The notes: generated by a model not told the origin, from the sequence alone. A DNA stretch of 64,000 bases from Mycobacterium sp. IS-1264 (GCF_001954195.1 NZ_MBES01000008.1:31951-95950); one strand, 5' to 3'; shown: positions 43,214 through 55,384, counted from the stretch's first letter. Program-made: numbers and translations.

Positions 43214-44505
43214 CGCTGCTCGATCGTGGCGTAGTCGCGCTCGGTGTACCCGGTGTAAATCTGGCGCGGGCGGCCGATTTTGCTGTCGCCCTCGTCGTGC
43301 ATCTCGCGCCAGTGCGCGATCCACCCGGGCAGCCGGCCCAACGCGAACAGCACGGTGAACATCCGGGTGGGGAAACCGAGCGCCCGGTAGATCAGGCCGG
43401 TGTAGAAGTCGACATTGGGGTAGAGCTTGCGCTCGATGAAGTAGTCGTCGGTGAGCGCCTTCTCCTCGAGCTCCTTGGCGATGCTCAGCAGGTCGTCGTC
43501 GCCACCGAGTTTCGACAGGATCTTGTCGGCCTGCTCCTTGACGATCCGCGCGCGGGGGTCGTAGTTCTTGTAGACGCGGTGACCGAAGCCCATCAATTTG
43601 ACGCCGGCCTCGCGGTTTTTCACCTTGCGGACGAATTCGCTGACGTCGTCGTCGCTCGCGCGGATCTCCTCCAGCATCTCGAGCACCGCCTGGTTGGCGC
43701 CGCCGTGCAGCGGGCCCCAGAGCGCGTTGATGCCGCCGGAGATCGAGGTGAACAGGTTGGCCCGCGACGAGCCCACCAGCCGAACCGTGGACGTCGAACA
43801 GTTCTGTTCGTGGTCGGCGTGCAGGATGAACAACATGTCCAGCGCCCGCACGATCTCGGGATCGGCCCGATACGGCTCGGCCGGCAACCCGAAGGTCATC
43901 CACAAGAAGTTCTCCACCAGCGACAGCGAATTGTCCGGGTAGAGGAACGGCTGTCCGACCGACTTCTTGTAGGCGTACGCGGCGATGGTGGGCAGCTTTG
44001 CCAGCAGACGAATCGTGGACAACTCCACCTGCCCGTTGTCCATCGGATCCAGCGAATCCGGATAGTAGGAGCTCAACGCGTTCACCACGCTGGACAACAC
44101 CGGCATCGGGTGGGCGTTGGGCGGGAAGCCGTCGAAGAACCGCTTGAGGTCCTCGTGCAACATGGTGTGCCGCTGGATCTTGGTGGTGAACTCGGCCAAC
44201 TGCTCCTTGTCCGGTAGCTCGCCGTAGATCAATAGGTAGCTGACTTCGATGAACGTCGACTTCTCGGCCAGCTGCTCGATGGGGTATCCGCGGTAGCGCA
44301 GGATCCCGGCGTCGCCGTCGATGTAGGTGATGGAGCTCTTGCAGGCGGCGGTGTTGACGAACCCGTTGTCAAACGTGGTGTGGCCGGTCTTGGACAACAG
44401 CGAGCCCAGCGCGATGCCGTCAGCTCCCTCGGTGGCGTGGACGACCTCCAGGTCGATCTCGCCTCCCGGGTACTTGAGAGTTGCGGTGTCGTCGGTGTCG
44501 GCCAC
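43210..44505 (-). CDS. gltA2: Citrate synthase GltA2 (type II)
   Basis: The 431-aa citrate synthase condenses oxaloacetate and acetyl-CoA at entry to the TCA cycle. It has [10 protein letters not shown] and [15 protein letters not shown], carrying the catalytic histidines. The N-terminal beta domain ([10 protein letters not shown]) is that of the hexameric type. The GTG start follows AAAGGGG. It is the main citrate synthase of mycobacteria; the second, citA, is 0.9 kb away on the other strand. 44506-44681 holds no gene. Confidence 0.95.
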   Translation of the reverse strand: MADTDDTATLKYPGGEIDLEVVHATEGADGIALGSLLSKTGHTTFDNGFVNTAACKSSITYIDGDAGILRYRGYPIEQLAEKSTFIEVSYLLIYGELPDKEQLAEFTTKIQRHTMLHEDLKRFFDGFPPNAHPMPVLSSVVNALSSYYPDSLDPMDNGQVELSTIRLLAKLPTIAAYAYKKSVGQPFLYPDNSLSLVENFLWMTFGLPAEPYRADPEIVRALDMLFILHADHEQNCSTSTVRLVGSSRANLFTSISGGINALWGPLHGGANQAVLEMLEEIRASDDDVSEFVRKVKNREAGVKLMGFGHRVYKNYDPRARIVKEQADKILSKLGGDDDLLSIAKELEEKALTDDYFIERKLYPNVDFYTGLIYRALGFPTRMFTVLFALGRLPGWIAHWREMHDEGDSKIGRPRQIYTGYTERDYATIEQR

Positions 44506-44681
44506 GAGAACCCCTTTGCGCTCTGGCTGGTATGGCTGCCCTGACTAGGTGCTTATAGCTGAAGGTAGTCGTTATGGTGGCGGAGCGCCTGCCCGGGGTG
44601 GGTCTCGACGATCTTCCTTAGGCAATCATCAGGCGACCCGTCACAACGGGCGCTACGTGGCCCGTCCGCTGCTCACCTCGG

Positions 44682-45341
44682 TCAGGGCTGGAGGCGCTCG
44701 ACCCGCGAGCCGATGACCCGGATCCGGTTGTGCACCCGGTTTTCCCGGCCCTGCCAGAACTCCACCACTTCGGGTGCGATGACGTAGCCACCCCACCCCG
44801 GTGGCACCGGGATGCGCTCGTCGTCGGCGAAGCGCGCGGTCACGTCGGCCAGCTGGTCGAGCAGCGCCGCGCGCGAGGCGATCGGCTGCGACTGGTGTGA
44901 GGCCCACGCGCCAAGCTGCGAGCCGCGCGGCCGTTTGGACCAATACTCCGCGGTGACCCTCGGGTCGACCTTGGTCACCGCGCCGCGGACGTGCACCTGT
45001 CGACCCAGGAGATACCAGGGGAAGGTTGCGGACGCGTACGGCGTCGCCGCGAGCTCGATGCCTTTGGCTGAGTCATAGTTCGTGAAGAATGTGATCCCGG
45101 TCTCGTCCACGCCCTTGCACAGCACCGACCGGCTCATCGGCCTACCCTCGGCGACGGTGGCCAGCACGAATGCATTGGGTTCGGGTACCCCGAAGTGTTC
45201 GGCGTCGTCAATCCACTTGCGCAGCAACGCAAGCCAACCGTCATCGAGCCAATCCGCGTCGAGGTCGGGACCGCCGTCCCGCTCGACGGACCCGTACTCG
45301 ACTCGCATTCGTTGCAGGTGGTCGTCGTCTGGTCCTGCCAT
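44682..45341 (-). CDS. pdxH: Pyridoxamine 5'-phosphate oxidase
   Basis: The 219-aa FMN enzyme oxidises pyridoxine- or pyridoxamine-5'-phosphate to pyridoxal phosphate. R-S-V-L-C-K-G-V-D...[10 protein letters not shown] and the C-terminal [11 protein letters not shown] and R-L-Q-P are typical of PdxH. It is divergent from citA with 71 bp between starts, sharing a 16-bp palindrome. In M. tuberculosis pdxH lies elsewhere (Rv2607), so the adjacency to citA is a difference in gene order. Confidence 0.93.
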   Translation of the reverse strand: MAGPDDDHLQRMRVEYGSVERDGGPDLDADWLDDGWLALLRKWIDDAEHFGVPEPNAFVLATVAEGRPMSRSVLCKGVDETGITFFTNYDSAKGIELAATPYASATFPWYLLGRQVHVRGAVTKVDPRVTAEYWSKRPRGSQLGAWASHQSQPIASRAALLDQLADVTARFADDERIPVPPGWGGYVIAPEVVEFWQGRENRVHNRIRVIGSRVERLQP

Positions 45342-45363
45342 CGCGCCAACGCTACCGGCGCTT

Positions 45364-45379
45364 GCTACCGGCCGGTAGC
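45364..45379. promoter_or_regulatory. Perfect 16-bp palindrome between pdxH and citA
   Basis: GCTACCGGCCGGTAGC is fully self-complementary and sits in the 71-bp divergent promoter region. A half-site GCTACCGG lies 13 bp upstream (45351-45358). The fadE10 promoter region carries a related dyad (60801-60822). It is probably an operator for a dimeric regulator. Confidence 0.6.
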
Positions 45380-45412
45380 GTCCGCCCGGAAGCGGGGTGC
45401 GAGAATTTTCCC

Positions 45413-46534
45413 ATGACTGTGGTCCCGGAAGATTTCGTCCCTGGCCTCAACGGTGTGGTCGCGTTCACCACCGAGATCGCCGAGCCGGATAAAGACGGCG
45501 GCGCGTTGCGCTATCGCGGCGTCGATATCGAGGATCTGGTGAGCCAGCGGGTCACGTTCGGCGAGGTGTGGGGCTTGCTGGTGGATGGCGAGTTCGGCCG
45601 CGGACTGCCTCCCGCAGAGCCGTTCCCGCTGCCGATCCACACCGGCGACGTCCGCGTCGACGTGCAGGCCGGCCTGGCGATGCTGGCGCCGATCTGGGGG
45701 TACAAGCCCCTGCTGGACGTCGACGACGGCACCGCCCGCACGCAACTGGCCCGGGCGTCGGTGATGGCGCTGTCCTATGTCGCGCAGTCGGCGCGCGGAA
45801 TCTATCAGCCCGCGGTCCCGCAGCGAGTCATCGACGAATGCTCTACGGTGACAGCACGTTTCATGACTCGCTGGCAGGGCGAGCCCGATCCCAGGCACGT
45901 CGAGGCCATCGACGCCTATTGGGTGTCCGCGGCCGAGCACGGCATGAACGCGTCGACGTTCACGGCGCGAGTGATCGCCTCGACCGGCGCCGACGTCGCG
46001 GCGGCCCTGTCCGGGGCGATCGGGGCGATGAGCGGCCCGTTGCACGGCGGGGCGCCGGCCCGGGTGCTGCCGATGCTCGAGGAGGTCGAGCGCACCGGCG
46101 ATGCCCGCGGCCTGGTCAAGGGAATCCTGGACCGCGGCGACAAGCTGATGGGCTTCGGGCACCGGGTCTACCGCGCCGAAGACCCCCGGGCGCGGGTGCT
46201 GCGGGCAGCGTCGGAACGGCTGGGTGCGCCGCGCTACGAGGTGGCGGTCGCACTCGAGCAGGCCGCGCTGGCCGAGCTGCGCGAGCGCCGTCCGGACCAC
46301 CCGATCGAGACCAACGTCGAGTTCTGGGCCGCCGTGATCCTCGACTTCGCCCAGGTGCCGGCCCACATGATGCCGGCGATGTTCACCTGTGGCCGCACCG
46401 CCGGATGGTGCGCGCACATTCTCGAGCAGAAGCGGCTGGGCAAGCTGGTCCGCCCGTCGGCGATCTATGTGGGGCCGGGGCCACGCAGCCCGGAGTCCGT
46501 GCAGGGCTGGGACCGGGTGCTCACCACGGCCTGA
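45413..46534 (+). CDS. citA: Citrate synthase 2 (CitA)
   Basis: The 373-aa protein, the same length as M. tuberculosis CitA, is a second citrate or methylcitrate synthase-like enzyme. The catalytic regions are [10 protein letters not shown] and [15 protein letters not shown], with F-T-C-G-R-T-A-G-W near the end. It lacks the N-terminal extension of gltA2. It is divergent from pdxH. The ATG at 45413 has no strong Shine-Dalgarno but matches the family start. Confidence 0.93.
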   Translation: MTVVPEDFVPGLNGVVAFTTEIAEPDKDGGALRYRGVDIEDLVSQRVTFGEVWGLLVDGEFGRGLPPAEPFPLPIHTGDVRVDVQAGLAMLAPIWGYKPLLDVDDGTARTQLARASVMALSYVAQSARGIYQPAVPQRVIDECSTVTARFMTRWQGEPDPRHVEAIDAYWVSAAEHGMNASTFTARVIASTGADVAAALSGAIGAMSGPLHGGAPARVLPMLEEVERTGDARGLVKGILDRGDKLMGFGHRVYRAEDPRARVLRAASERLGAPRYEVAVALEQAALAELRERRPDHPIETNVEFWAAVILDFAQVPAHMMPAMFTCGRTAGWCAHILEQKRLGKLVRPSAIYVGPGPRSPESVQGWDRVLTTA

Positions 46535-46543
46535 GCTTCCGCT

Positions 46544-46603
46544 CGCGGGCGTAACGTCACGGCGAACTTCGGCCCAATTTTTCGCCCTGGCGTTACGCTC
46601 GCG
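46544..46603. terminator. Long hairpin after citA
   Basis: Arms 46544-46566 and 46581-46603 (23 nt each) pair at 20 of 23 positions around a 14-nt loop. The core is GGCGTAACG with CGTTACGC. It begins 9 bp after the citA stop. There is no T-run after the stem, so it may be a rho-assisted terminator, an mRNA-stabilising stem or a repeated palindromic element. The remaining sequence to 46732 shows nothing but the Shine-Dalgarno of the next gene. Confidence 0.5.
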
Positions 46604-46732
46604 TCCGCTAGTTGTCGGTGCCCGGCGGTTAAATGGCGATCGCCGCGATGAGTTTGCGTCGCGGGCGCAGTCAATAACCGTGAGCGGTCCCCGCCCGGGG
46701 CCGCGCACGAGACCGACAGCAAGGAGGCCAGC

Positions 46733-47188
46733 ATGGCAATCGACATCGAACCCGCAGTTTCCCCACACCTCGTCGTTGGCGACGCCGCAGCGGCGATCGA
46801 CTTCTACGTCAAGGCTTTTGGCGCCGTTGAGCTGGGCCGGGTGCCCCGCCCCGACGGCAAATTGGTCCACGCCGCACTGCGCATCAACGGCTCGCTGGTG
46901 ATGCTCAACGACGACTTCCCGGAAGTGTGCGGCGGCAAGTCGATGACGCCGAAGTCACTCGGCGGCACGCCGGTCACGATCCATCTGACGGTCACCGACG
47001 TCGACGCCAAGTTCCAGCAGGCACTGGACGCGGGCGCCACCGTGGTGGCGCCGCTGGAGGACCAGTTCTGGGGCGACCGCTACGGCGTGGTCGAGGACCC
47101 GTTCGGGCATCACTGGTCGTTAGGTCAGCCGGTGCGCGAGGTCAGCCCCGAGGACATTCAAGCGGCGATGTCCGGGCAGGCCAGCTAG
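46733..47188 (+). CDS. PhnB/VOC-fold protein (Rv0887c homologue)
   Basis: The 151-aa glyoxalase-fold protein has V-S-P-H-L-V-V-G-D-A-A-A-A-I-D-F-Y near the start, L-V-M-L-N-D-D-F-P, and W-G-D-R-Y-G-V-V-E-D-P-F-G-H-H-W at the end. This is the PhnB-like subfamily common in actinobacteria. The function is unknown. The ATG has an excellent AAGGAGG at 46721-46727. Its stop shares CTAG (47185-47188) with the convergent fprB stop. Confidence 0.86.
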   Translation: MAIDIEPAVSPHLVVGDAAAAIDFYVKAFGAVELGRVPRPDGKLVHAALRINGSLVMLNDDFPEVCGGKSMTPKSLGGTPVTIHLTVTDVDAKFQQALDAGATVVAPLEDQFWGDRYGVVEDPFGHHWSLGQPVREVSPEDIQAAMSGQAS

Positions 47189-48885
47189 CAGTCACGCAGC
47201 CGGGCCAGCAGCCGGCGTCGCCTGGACGGCGCCGGCCTGGCCGTGGCCGCGGCGGCAAGCATGTCGCCGATGGCGGTGAACTTGACGCGCGGTCGACTCG
47301 CGTCGCTGCCGCGCGCGATCTCGGCGGCGTCGATGGCGCCCCACCCCACGGAGTCGACGGCGTCGGGCTGGTGGGCACGCACCAGCCGGTCCAGCGCGTC
47401 TGGCTTGGCGAGCGGATCCGCCAGCCTCCCGGCGTTGAAGTCGGCGACCAGCGCGTGCACGGTCTGCAAGGAGCAGGACTTGTTGGTGCCGATGAAGCCG
47501 GTCGGTCCGCGCTTGATCCATCCCGCGACGTAAGCGCCGGGCACCGGGCCACCGGAGGCGGGATCGACGACGCGCCCGCCATCGTTCGGCACGACCGCCG
47601 CGGATTCGTCGAATGGAAGATCGCGAATCGGCTTGCCGCGGTAGCCGATCGACGTGAGTACCAGGCCCGTGTCTAGCCGGCGCACCTCATCGGTGCCGGT
47701 GACGGAGAACTCGACACCGGTGGCGCGTTGCTGGCCCAGCACGCGCCGGGGTGTGAGCTGGTAGGCCAGCCGGACTCGTGGCCGCCGCGTGCCCGAACTC
47801 GGCGCCGAAGCATCGCCGAGCTTGCTCACGATCTCCAGCTTGTTCCGGGTCAACATGTCTGAAGCGGACGCGAGATCGCTTGCCACCAACCGCTGATCGC
47901 CCGGATCGAGCACGACCTCGGAGGCGCCGGTGAGCCCGATCAGTTCGGGCAACGTGAACGCGGAATGCGCCGGGCCGCGCCGCGCGGCGATCACCACCTC
48001 GCGGACCGCGGAGCCGCGCAATGCGTCCAGCGCACGATCGGAGATGTCGGTGCGGGCCAGGTCGTCCGGGTCCGCCGTGAGCACACGGGCCACATCGAGG
48101 GCGACATTGCCGTTGCCGATGATCACCACCCGCTCGTGGCTGAGATCGACTGGCAGATCGGTGAAGTCGGGATGTCCGTTGATCCATGCGACCAATTCGG
48201 TGGCGGTTCCCGTGCCCGGTAACCCCATGCCTTCGATGTCCAGGCGGCGGTCGTCGGGCGCACCGACGGCGTACAGCACGGCGTGATGGTGCGCCAGCAG
48301 GTCGGCGTGGCTCAAGTGCTTGCCGATCTCGACGTTGAGATAGAACCGGAAGTGGCGATGACGGGTGACCCGGTCGAACAGCTGAGTGACTTTCTTGGTG
48401 TTCTGATGATCCGGCGCCACCCCCGCGCGAACCAGGCCGTAGGGCGTGGGCAGCTTCTCAAAGACGTTGACGCGCACGCCATGTTGGGTCAGCAGCTCGT
48501 CGGCGGCATACATGGCCGCGGGCCCGGATCCGACAATCGCGACGGTCAGCGGATGACGGCGGGCGCGCACCTCCGCCGCCGGGATCACCGGGGCCAGCTT
48601 CGAGGTCGGCGGCAGTTTCTCCCCCGCGGGCCGCGGCGGGTAGAAGGACGCGTTGATCTCGACGAACGGCAGCTGCTTGGGCTCCAACCGGGTGTCCGGC
48701 GCGATCGCGCCCACCGGGCAGGCGCTCACGCAGGCGCCGCAGTCCACGCAGGCCACCGGATCGATGTAGAGCATCTCCGAGGTCGCGAAGCCAGGCTCGT
48801 CCGGTGTCGGGTGAATGCAATTCACCGGGCACGCGAAGACACAGGACCCGTCGTTGCAGCACGACTGGGTAATAACGTGCGGCAT
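47185..48885 (-). CDS. fprB: Ferredoxin/ferredoxin-NADP reductase fusion FprB
   Basis: The 566-aa fusion has an N-terminal 7Fe/8Fe ferredoxin domain of about 105 residues, with C-N-D-G-S-C-V-F-A-C-P-V-N-C and C-V-D-C-G-A-C-V-S-A-C-P. An adrenodoxin-reductase-like flavoprotein follows, with FAD motif V-G-S-G-P-A-A-M-Y-A-A-D near residue 117, NADP motif I-G-N-G-N-V-A-L-D-V-A-R near residue 265, and the C-terminal W-I-K-R-G-P-T-G-F-I-G-T-N. It would move electrons between NADPH and ferredoxin-dependent enzymes such as P450s. The Rv0885-like diiron protein gene lies immediately upstream. Confidence 0.95.
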   Translation of the reverse strand: MPHVITQSCCNDGSCVFACPVNCIHPTPDEPGFATSEMLYIDPVACVDCGACVSACPVGAIAPDTRLEPKQLPFVEINASFYPPRPAGEKLPPTSKLAPVIPAAEVRARRHPLTVAIVGSGPAAMYAADELLTQHGVRVNVFEKLPTPYGLVRAGVAPDHQNTKKVTQLFDRVTRHRHFRFYLNVEIGKHLSHADLLAHHHAVLYAVGAPDDRRLDIEGMGLPGTGTATELVAWINGHPDFTDLPVDLSHERVVIIGNGNVALDVARVLTADPDDLARTDISDRALDALRGSAVREVVIAARRGPAHSAFTLPELIGLTGASEVVLDPGDQRLVASDLASASDMLTRNKLEIVSKLGDASAPSSGTRRPRVRLAYQLTPRRVLGQQRATGVEFSVTGTDEVRRLDTGLVLTSIGYRGKPIRDLPFDESAAVVPNDGGRVVDPASGGPVPGAYVAGWIKRGPTGFIGTNKSCSLQTVHALVADFNAGRLADPLAKPDALDRLVRAHQPDAVDSVGWGAIDAAEIARGSDASRPRVKFTAIGDMLAAAATARPAPSRRRRLLARLRDC

Positions 48886-48901
48886 AGAACTCCCGGAACC
48901 G

Positions 48902-51245
<2,344 letters not shown>

Positions 51246-51367
51246 CCCGCCGGCAATCCGTACGCAACCGCCCAGCGTGTCAGCACAGGTGATGGGCGTC
51301 GGCTGGACTAGAGTGCGCACGTGACGGGTCCGTCGCTGACCTGCACGGAGCCTGCGAGGAGAACACC

Positions 51368-52147
51368 ATGCGGGAACTCAAAATGGTTAGGCTCGATGCC
51401 GACAGCAAATACATCGTCTGCGAGAGCGATGATCCCGTAGAGGAGTTCAGGCTGGCGATCGACGACCGATTGCGGGCCGCGTTGAACGGCGAAACCGCGC
51501 AGCCGGAGCAACCGCACCTCGAGATCGACGTCACCAACATGCTGAGCCCCAAAGAGATTCAGGCCAAGATCCGTGCGGGCGCCTCCGTCGAGCAAGTGGC
51601 CGCGGCGTCGGGTTCCGACGTCGCGCGGATCCGCCGCTTCGCCCACCCGGTGCTGCTGGAGCGTTTTCGCGCGGCGGAGCTGGCAACGGCCGCACATCCG
51701 ATGCTCGACGACGGGCCCGCGGTGCTCACCCTGCTGGAGACCGTCAGCGCCGCGCTGGTGACGCGGGGCCTCGACCACGAGAAGCTCAGCTGGGACGCCT
51801 GGCGCAACGAAGACAACCGATGGACGGTGCAGCTCGCGTGGAAGGCCGGCCGCTCCGACAACAACGCACACTTCTGCTTCACGCCGGGCGCTCACGGCGG
51901 CACGGTCACCGCGATCGACGACGCGGCCAGTGAGCTGATCGACCCGAACTTCGAGCGTCCGCTGCGGCCGGTGGCGCCGGTGGCCCACGTCGACTTCGAC
52001 GAGCCCACGAAGCCGTCGGTCGCGACGCCGGTGAAGCCGGCCGTCGCCACGCCGCAAGAGCAGCCGGTGCACACGCGGCGCGGCAAGCCGGTCATTCCCG
52101 CGTGGGAGGACGTACTGCTCGGGGTTCGCTCCGGCGGGCAGCGCTAG
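51368..52147 (+). CDS. sepH: Cell-division protein SepH (DUF3071)
   Basis: The 259-aa protein has an N-terminal DUF3071 domain beginning M-R-E-L-K-M-V-R-L-D-A-D and containing the helix-turn-helix-like L-S-P-K-E-I-Q-A-K-I-R-A-G-A-S-V-E-Q-V-A. A Pro-, Ala- and Thr-rich linker leads to the conserved tail V-I-P-A-W-E-D-V-L-L-G. SepH is reported to bind FtsZ and promote Z-ring formation in Streptomyces and mycobacteria. The stop is immediately adjacent to the convergent stop of the DUF2537 gene. Confidence 0.92.
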   Translation: MRELKMVRLDADSKYIVCESDDPVEEFRLAIDDRLRAALNGETAQPEQPHLEIDVTNMLSPKEIQAKIRAGASVEQVAAASGSDVARIRRFAHPVLLERFRAAELATAAHPMLDDGPAVLTLLETVSAALVTRGLDHEKLSWDAWRNEDNRWTVQLAWKAGRSDNNAHFCFTPGAHGGTVTAIDDAASELIDPNFERPLRPVAPVAHVDFDEPTKPSVATPVKPAVATPQEQPVHTRRGKPVIPAWEDVLLGVRSGGQR

Positions 52148-52426
52148 CTACGACACCGCCAGCGCGAGCAGCGTCAGCCACGCGCCCGTCACACCTACGC
52201 CGGCACCCAACACAAACCAGCGCAGCACCGGGGTGCGTCGCCACCCCCACAACGTCGGCGCCAGTCCCCCGGCCGCGACGACGTTGAGCCCGACGGCCAA
52301 CAGCGGATGTACTCGCACCAGCCCGAGGCTCAGCACGACGATCGCGACCGCGGTCACCGCCGCGACGAACCCGGCCACCGTCAAACCCGTTGCCCACGGC
52401 ACAGACTGGGAGCGCTGGTCGCTCAC
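52148..52426 (-). CDS. DUF2537 membrane protein (Rv0882 homologue)
   Basis: The 92-aa protein has three predicted helices (A-G-F-V-A-A-V-T-A-V-A-I-V-V-L, L-A-V-G-L-N-V-V-A-A-G-G, W-F-V-L-G-A-G-V-G-V-T-G-A-W-L). It corresponds to Rv0882. The GTG start overlaps the methyltransferase stop (GTGA at 52423-52426). Its function is unknown. Confidence 0.86.
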   Translation of the reverse strand: MSDQRSQSVPWATGLTVAGFVAAVTAVAIVVLSLGLVRVHPLLAVGLNVVAAGGLAPTLWGWRRTPVLRWFVLGAGVGVTGAWLTLLALAVS

Positions 52427-53247
52427 GGGCCGAGCCTAACCCGCTCGTAGAACGCCAAAGCGGCCGCGGTCGCGACGTTGAGCGAGTCGGTGCCGCGCGA
52501 CATCGGAATGCGTACCCGCACATCGCTCAATCGCAGCGTGGCCGGCGTCAACCCCGGCCCCTCGGCGCCCACCAACACCGCAACACGTTCGTCGCGCGCG
52601 GCGGCCATCGCCTCGGCCAGCGCGCAGGCCTGGCCGTGCGGAGTCATCGCAAGCAGACGAAATCCCTTGTCCCTCAGCGTCATCAGGTCACCAGGCCAGG
52701 TCGCCGCCCGGGCGTACGGCACCAACAGCGCATGACCCATCGACACCCGAACCGCGCGGCGATACAGCGGATCCGCGCAGCCGCCGCCGAACACCACCGC
52801 GTCCACGCCCAGCCCCGCCGCGTTACGAAAGATCGAGCCCAGGTTCTCGTGGTCGTTGACGCCCTCGAGCACCGCGACCGTGCGGGCGCCGTCGACGACC
52901 TGCGCGACGGCCGGCTCGGGCACCCTCCTCGCGGCCGCCAGGACGCCGCGATTGAGGTGAAAGCCGACCACCCGCGCCATCACTTCGGCAGAGGCCCGGT
53001 AGAACGGCGCCGCGCAGTCGGCGAGGTCCGCTTTGAGCTCCGCCAGCCTGCGGTCGGTGCCGAGCAGGGCGTGCGGGGTAAACCGCGACACCAGCATGCG
53101 CTGCACGACCAGGACACCTTCGGCGATCACCAACGCTTTTCCGGTCGGCAGATCGGGACGGCGGTCGACGCTGTTCAGGTCGCGGAAATCGTCGAGTCGC
53201 GGGTCGTCGGGATCGTCGACGTCCTGGACATTCGGGCCGTCGCTCAC
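52423..53247 (-). CDS. TrmH/SpoU-family RNA methyltransferase (Rv0881 homologue)
   Basis: The 274-aa SPOUT enzyme has motif 1 [14 protein letters not shown], motif 2 L-V-G-A-E-G-P-G-L, and motif 3 [21 protein letters not shown]. These form the SAM-binding knot that methylates a 2'-OH in rRNA or tRNA; the target is unknown. The GTG start overlaps the MarR stop (GTGA), making MarR, methyltransferase and DUF2537 one translationally coupled unit. Confidence 0.92.
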   Translation of the reverse strand: MSDGPNVQDVDDPDDPRLDDFRDLNSVDRRPDLPTGKALVIAEGVLVVQRMLVSRFTPHALLGTDRRLAELKADLADCAAPFYRASAEVMARVVGFHLNRGVLAAARRVPEPAVAQVVDGARTVAVLEGVNDHENLGSIFRNAAGLGVDAVVFGGGCADPLYRRAVRVSMGHALLVPYARAATWPGDLMTLRDKGFRLLAMTPHGQACALAEAMAAARDERVAVLVGAEGPGLTPATLRLSDVRVRIPMSRGTDSLNVATAAALAFYERVRLGP

Positions 53248-53675
53248 GGGCTTTCGTCGACCAGGGCCAACATCAGATCGGCGGCCTCGCGCAAGGTGGC
53301 GCGCTTGTCGCTGTCCAGCGTCGCCAGCCGCTCGGCCAGCCACTCCTGGCGGGCGCGCCGGGCCGCCTTGACCAATTCGGCGCCGGACTCGGACACCGAC
53401 ACCAGCACCTGCCGGCCGTCGACGGGATGCGGCGCGCGGTCAACGAAGCCCTCGTCGGCCAGCGAGGCGATCACCCGGGTCATCGACGGCGGCCGGACCC
53501 GTTCCCGAATCGCCAGGGCGCCGGGCGTCATTGGGCCCTCATTGGCCAGCGTCGCGAGCGCCGAAAGCTGCGACAGCGACACCGGCGACGACGGATTCCG
53601 GAAGCGTAGTTGGCGGGCCAGCCGCATGACGGCCAGCGACAAGTCACTGGCCAGCCGCGCATCGCTGTCAGGCAT
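53244..53675 (-). CDS. MarR-family regulator (Rv0880 homologue)
   Basis: The 143-aa winged-helix protein has [22 protein letters not shown], the recognition helix [16 protein letters not shown], and wing [10 protein letters not shown]. It matches Rv0880, a MarR repressor reported to respond to stress. Its start is 78 bp from the divergent DUF2530 gene. It heads the leftward three-gene unit. Confidence 0.92.
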   Translation of the reverse strand: MPDSDARLASDLSLAVMRLARQLRFRNPSSPVSLSQLSALATLANEGPMTPGALAIRERVRPPSMTRVIASLADEGFVDRAPHPVDGRQVLVSVSESGAELVKAARRARQEWLAERLATLDSDKRATLREAADLMLALVDESP

Positions 53676-53753
53676 GGCGCGAGGTTACATCGGAAGCCGA
53701 TAACTAGGAACACGAACGCACCCCACGCCGGAGCGCAGGCTATGTTGAGCGTG

Positions 53754-54059
53754 ATGTCTGTCGCACCCGGCGAAAGCGCACCCGGCGAGACCGGACCTGG
53801 CGAAAGTCCCGAAGCGCCGGCCCTGCCGCCAATGCTGCTCCAGGTCTGGCCCGTCGTGGTCGTGGGCTTTCTGGGTTGGCTGGTCGCCGCGGCGGCCGCG
53901 TTCGTCGTACCGGCGCTCGAGGGTTGGCGACCGGTGACGCTCGCCGGGCTGGGCACGGGGTTGCTCGGCAGCAGCATCGTCGTGTTACAGGTCGCCGCCG
54001 CCCGCCGCGGCGACCGTGGCGCACAAACGGGACTCGAAAACTATCTCGACCCCAAATAG
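53754..54059 (+). CDS. DUF2530 membrane protein (Rv0879c homologue)
   Basis: The 101-aa protein has a Pro- and Glu-rich N-terminus, then two helices (V-W-P-V-V-V-V-G-F-L-G-W-L-V-A-A-A-A-A-F and L-A-G-L-G-T-G-L-L-G-S-S-I-V-V-L-Q). It ends G-L-E-N-Y-L-D-P-K. Starts at 53742 and 53754 are both possible; the second is nearer the M. tuberculosis length. The SRPBCC gene begins 9 bp later. The function is unknown. Confidence 0.82.
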   Translation: MSVAPGESAPGETGPGESPEAPALPPMLLQVWPVVVVGFLGWLVAAAAAFVVPALEGWRPVTLAGLGTGLLGSSIVVLQVAAARRGDRGAQTGLENYLDPK

Positions 54060-54068
54060 GGAGGTGCA

Positions 54069-54524
54069 ATGGTAGCCCCGCTACTTCAAGCGCAGGTCGA
54101 CATCGACGCGCCGGCTTCGAAGGTTTGGGCGTTGATTTCCGACTTTCGGCGGATGCCCGAGTGGAGCCCGCAGTGTCGGTGGATGAAGCCCTTCGGCCCG
54201 CTGCGCCCCGGAACGCGCACCCTCAACCTGAATCGGCGTAACCGCCTGTTCTGGACCACCACGTGCACCGTCGTCGAGGTCGTACCGGAGAAGAAGCTGG
54301 CGTTCCGGGTCAACACCAATCGCACGATCTGGAGCTACGAGCTCGAGCCGAGCGGCCAGGGCACGCGGGTGATCGAGAGCCGGCACGCCGAAAACGGCGT
54401 CAGCGCGTTCTCGAACGTCTCGGTGAAAACGCTCTTCGGCGGAACGTCGAACTTCGAACGCGAATTGGTCGAGGGCATGAACGCCTCGCTGGCGAACATC
54501 AAAGCCGCCGCCGAGAAAAGCTAG
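54069..54524 (+). CDS. SRPBCC (polyketide cyclase/START-like) protein
   Basis: The 151-aa SRPBCC protein has V-D-I-D-A-P-A-S-K-V-W-A-L-I-S-D-F-R-R-M-P-E-W-S near the start, a long central sheet, and a C-terminal amphipathic helix. Such domains bind lipids or other hydrophobic ligands. It takes the place of PPE13 (Rv0878c) in the M. tuberculosis order. The GGGAGG sequence at 54060-54065 leads to the ATG. The stop shares CTAG (54521-54524) with the convergent DUF3027 gene. Confidence 0.86.
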   Translation: MVAPLLQAQVDIDAPASKVWALISDFRRMPEWSPQCRWMKPFGPLRPGTRTLNLNRRNRLFWTTTCTVVEVVPEKKLAFRVNTNRTIWSYELEPSGQGTRVIESRHAENGVSAFSNVSVKTLFGGTSNFERELVEGMNASLANIKAAAEKS

Positions 54525-55384
54525 TCCGACGGCTCCGCGGGGGGCTCCGGCGAATCGCTCGGTTCCGGCGTGGGCTCGTCCGCCGGTTCCGGCGCGGGCT
54601 GCTCCGCGGGCTTGTCCATGACGTCGAGCACACCGTCGTCGTACGGCTCATACATCGGCGAGCCGGTGCCCGCGGCGGCGGGCGTATCGGAATGCGCGCC
54701 GCACCCGTACTGCTTGTCGACGATGTGCCCGTCGGCGGAAAGCTCATTGCCGCACACCCCGAACATCGCGCCGAGCGATCCCGCCAGCGGCAGGAAGAAA
54801 CCGCAGTCGCGGCACACGCGCTTGGTGGATCGCGCCATCGGCGAATCGGGGCCGTAGTCCCCGGTGTGCCACCGTTCGGCGGCCTCGGCGCGGCCCCATG
54901 CGCTCATCACCCAGCGGCGGCCAAGCCCCACTTCGGCGGCGGTCTCGTCGACCTGCGGGTCGCCGCTGGCGGCGTAGCCGGGCACCAACCGCGGGTCGTC
55001 GGCGGCCGGCGCCAGCAGGTCCCCGGGGCTCAGATCTCCGGGCCGCACCCGCTGGTCCCATGGCACCCATTCGGGCGCCAGCAGCGCCGTCGGGCCGGGG
55101 ACCAGCACCACTTCGCTGATCGTCGCGTGGTCGGCGCCCGGATAAGCCGCGACGACGGCGGCCCACTGCCATCCCTGGTAGCCGGGCAGGTGGGCCAGGA
55201 ACCGGTGCGTCGCAGCACTGGGATCTTCGTAGCTGACGCCCAGGTAATCCCCCACGGCCTCGGCGCCAGCGAACTCCACGACGGCCGCCCGGGCCGCGTC
55301 GACCGCACCCGTGAGCACCGCCGCCAACCCTGCCGGCCACTCGGCCTCGGTCGCCACGGCGGATTCCCCGATGGATCCGGTCAC
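54521..55384 (-). CDS. DUF3027 protein (Rv0877 homologue)
   Basis: The 287-aa protein has V-G-D-Y-L-G-V-S-Y-E-D, L-P-G-Y-Q-G-W-Q-W-A-A-V, W-V-P-W-D-Q-R-V-R-P-G-D-L-S-P-G-D-L-L, and a probable zinc site C-R-D-C-G-F-F...F-G-V-C-G-N-E. The last 40 residues are rich in Pro, Glu, Ser and Asp. The function is unknown. The GTG at 55384 follows AGAGGGG; the frame extending far upstream overlaps the divergent transporter and is not coding. Confidence 0.88.
   Translation of the reverse strand: MTGSIGESAVATEAEWPAGLAAVLTGAVDAARAAVVEFAGAEAVGDYLGVSYEDPSAATHRFLAHLPGYQGWQWAAVVAAYPGADHATISEVVLVPGPTALLAPEWVPWDQRVRPGDLSPGDLLAPAADDPRLVPGYAASGDPQVDETAAEVGLGRRWVMSAWGRAEAAERWHTGDYGPDSPMARSTKRVCRDCGFFLPLAGSLGAMFGVCGNELSADGHIVDKQYGCGAHSDTPAAAGTGSPMYEPYDDGVLDVMDKPAEQPAPEPADEPTPEPSDSPEPPAEPSD

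Noticed and set aside
45365..46870. 501-codon frame opposite citA
   Set aside because: It covers citA, which has clear catalytic motifs, and its translation has no recognisable domain.
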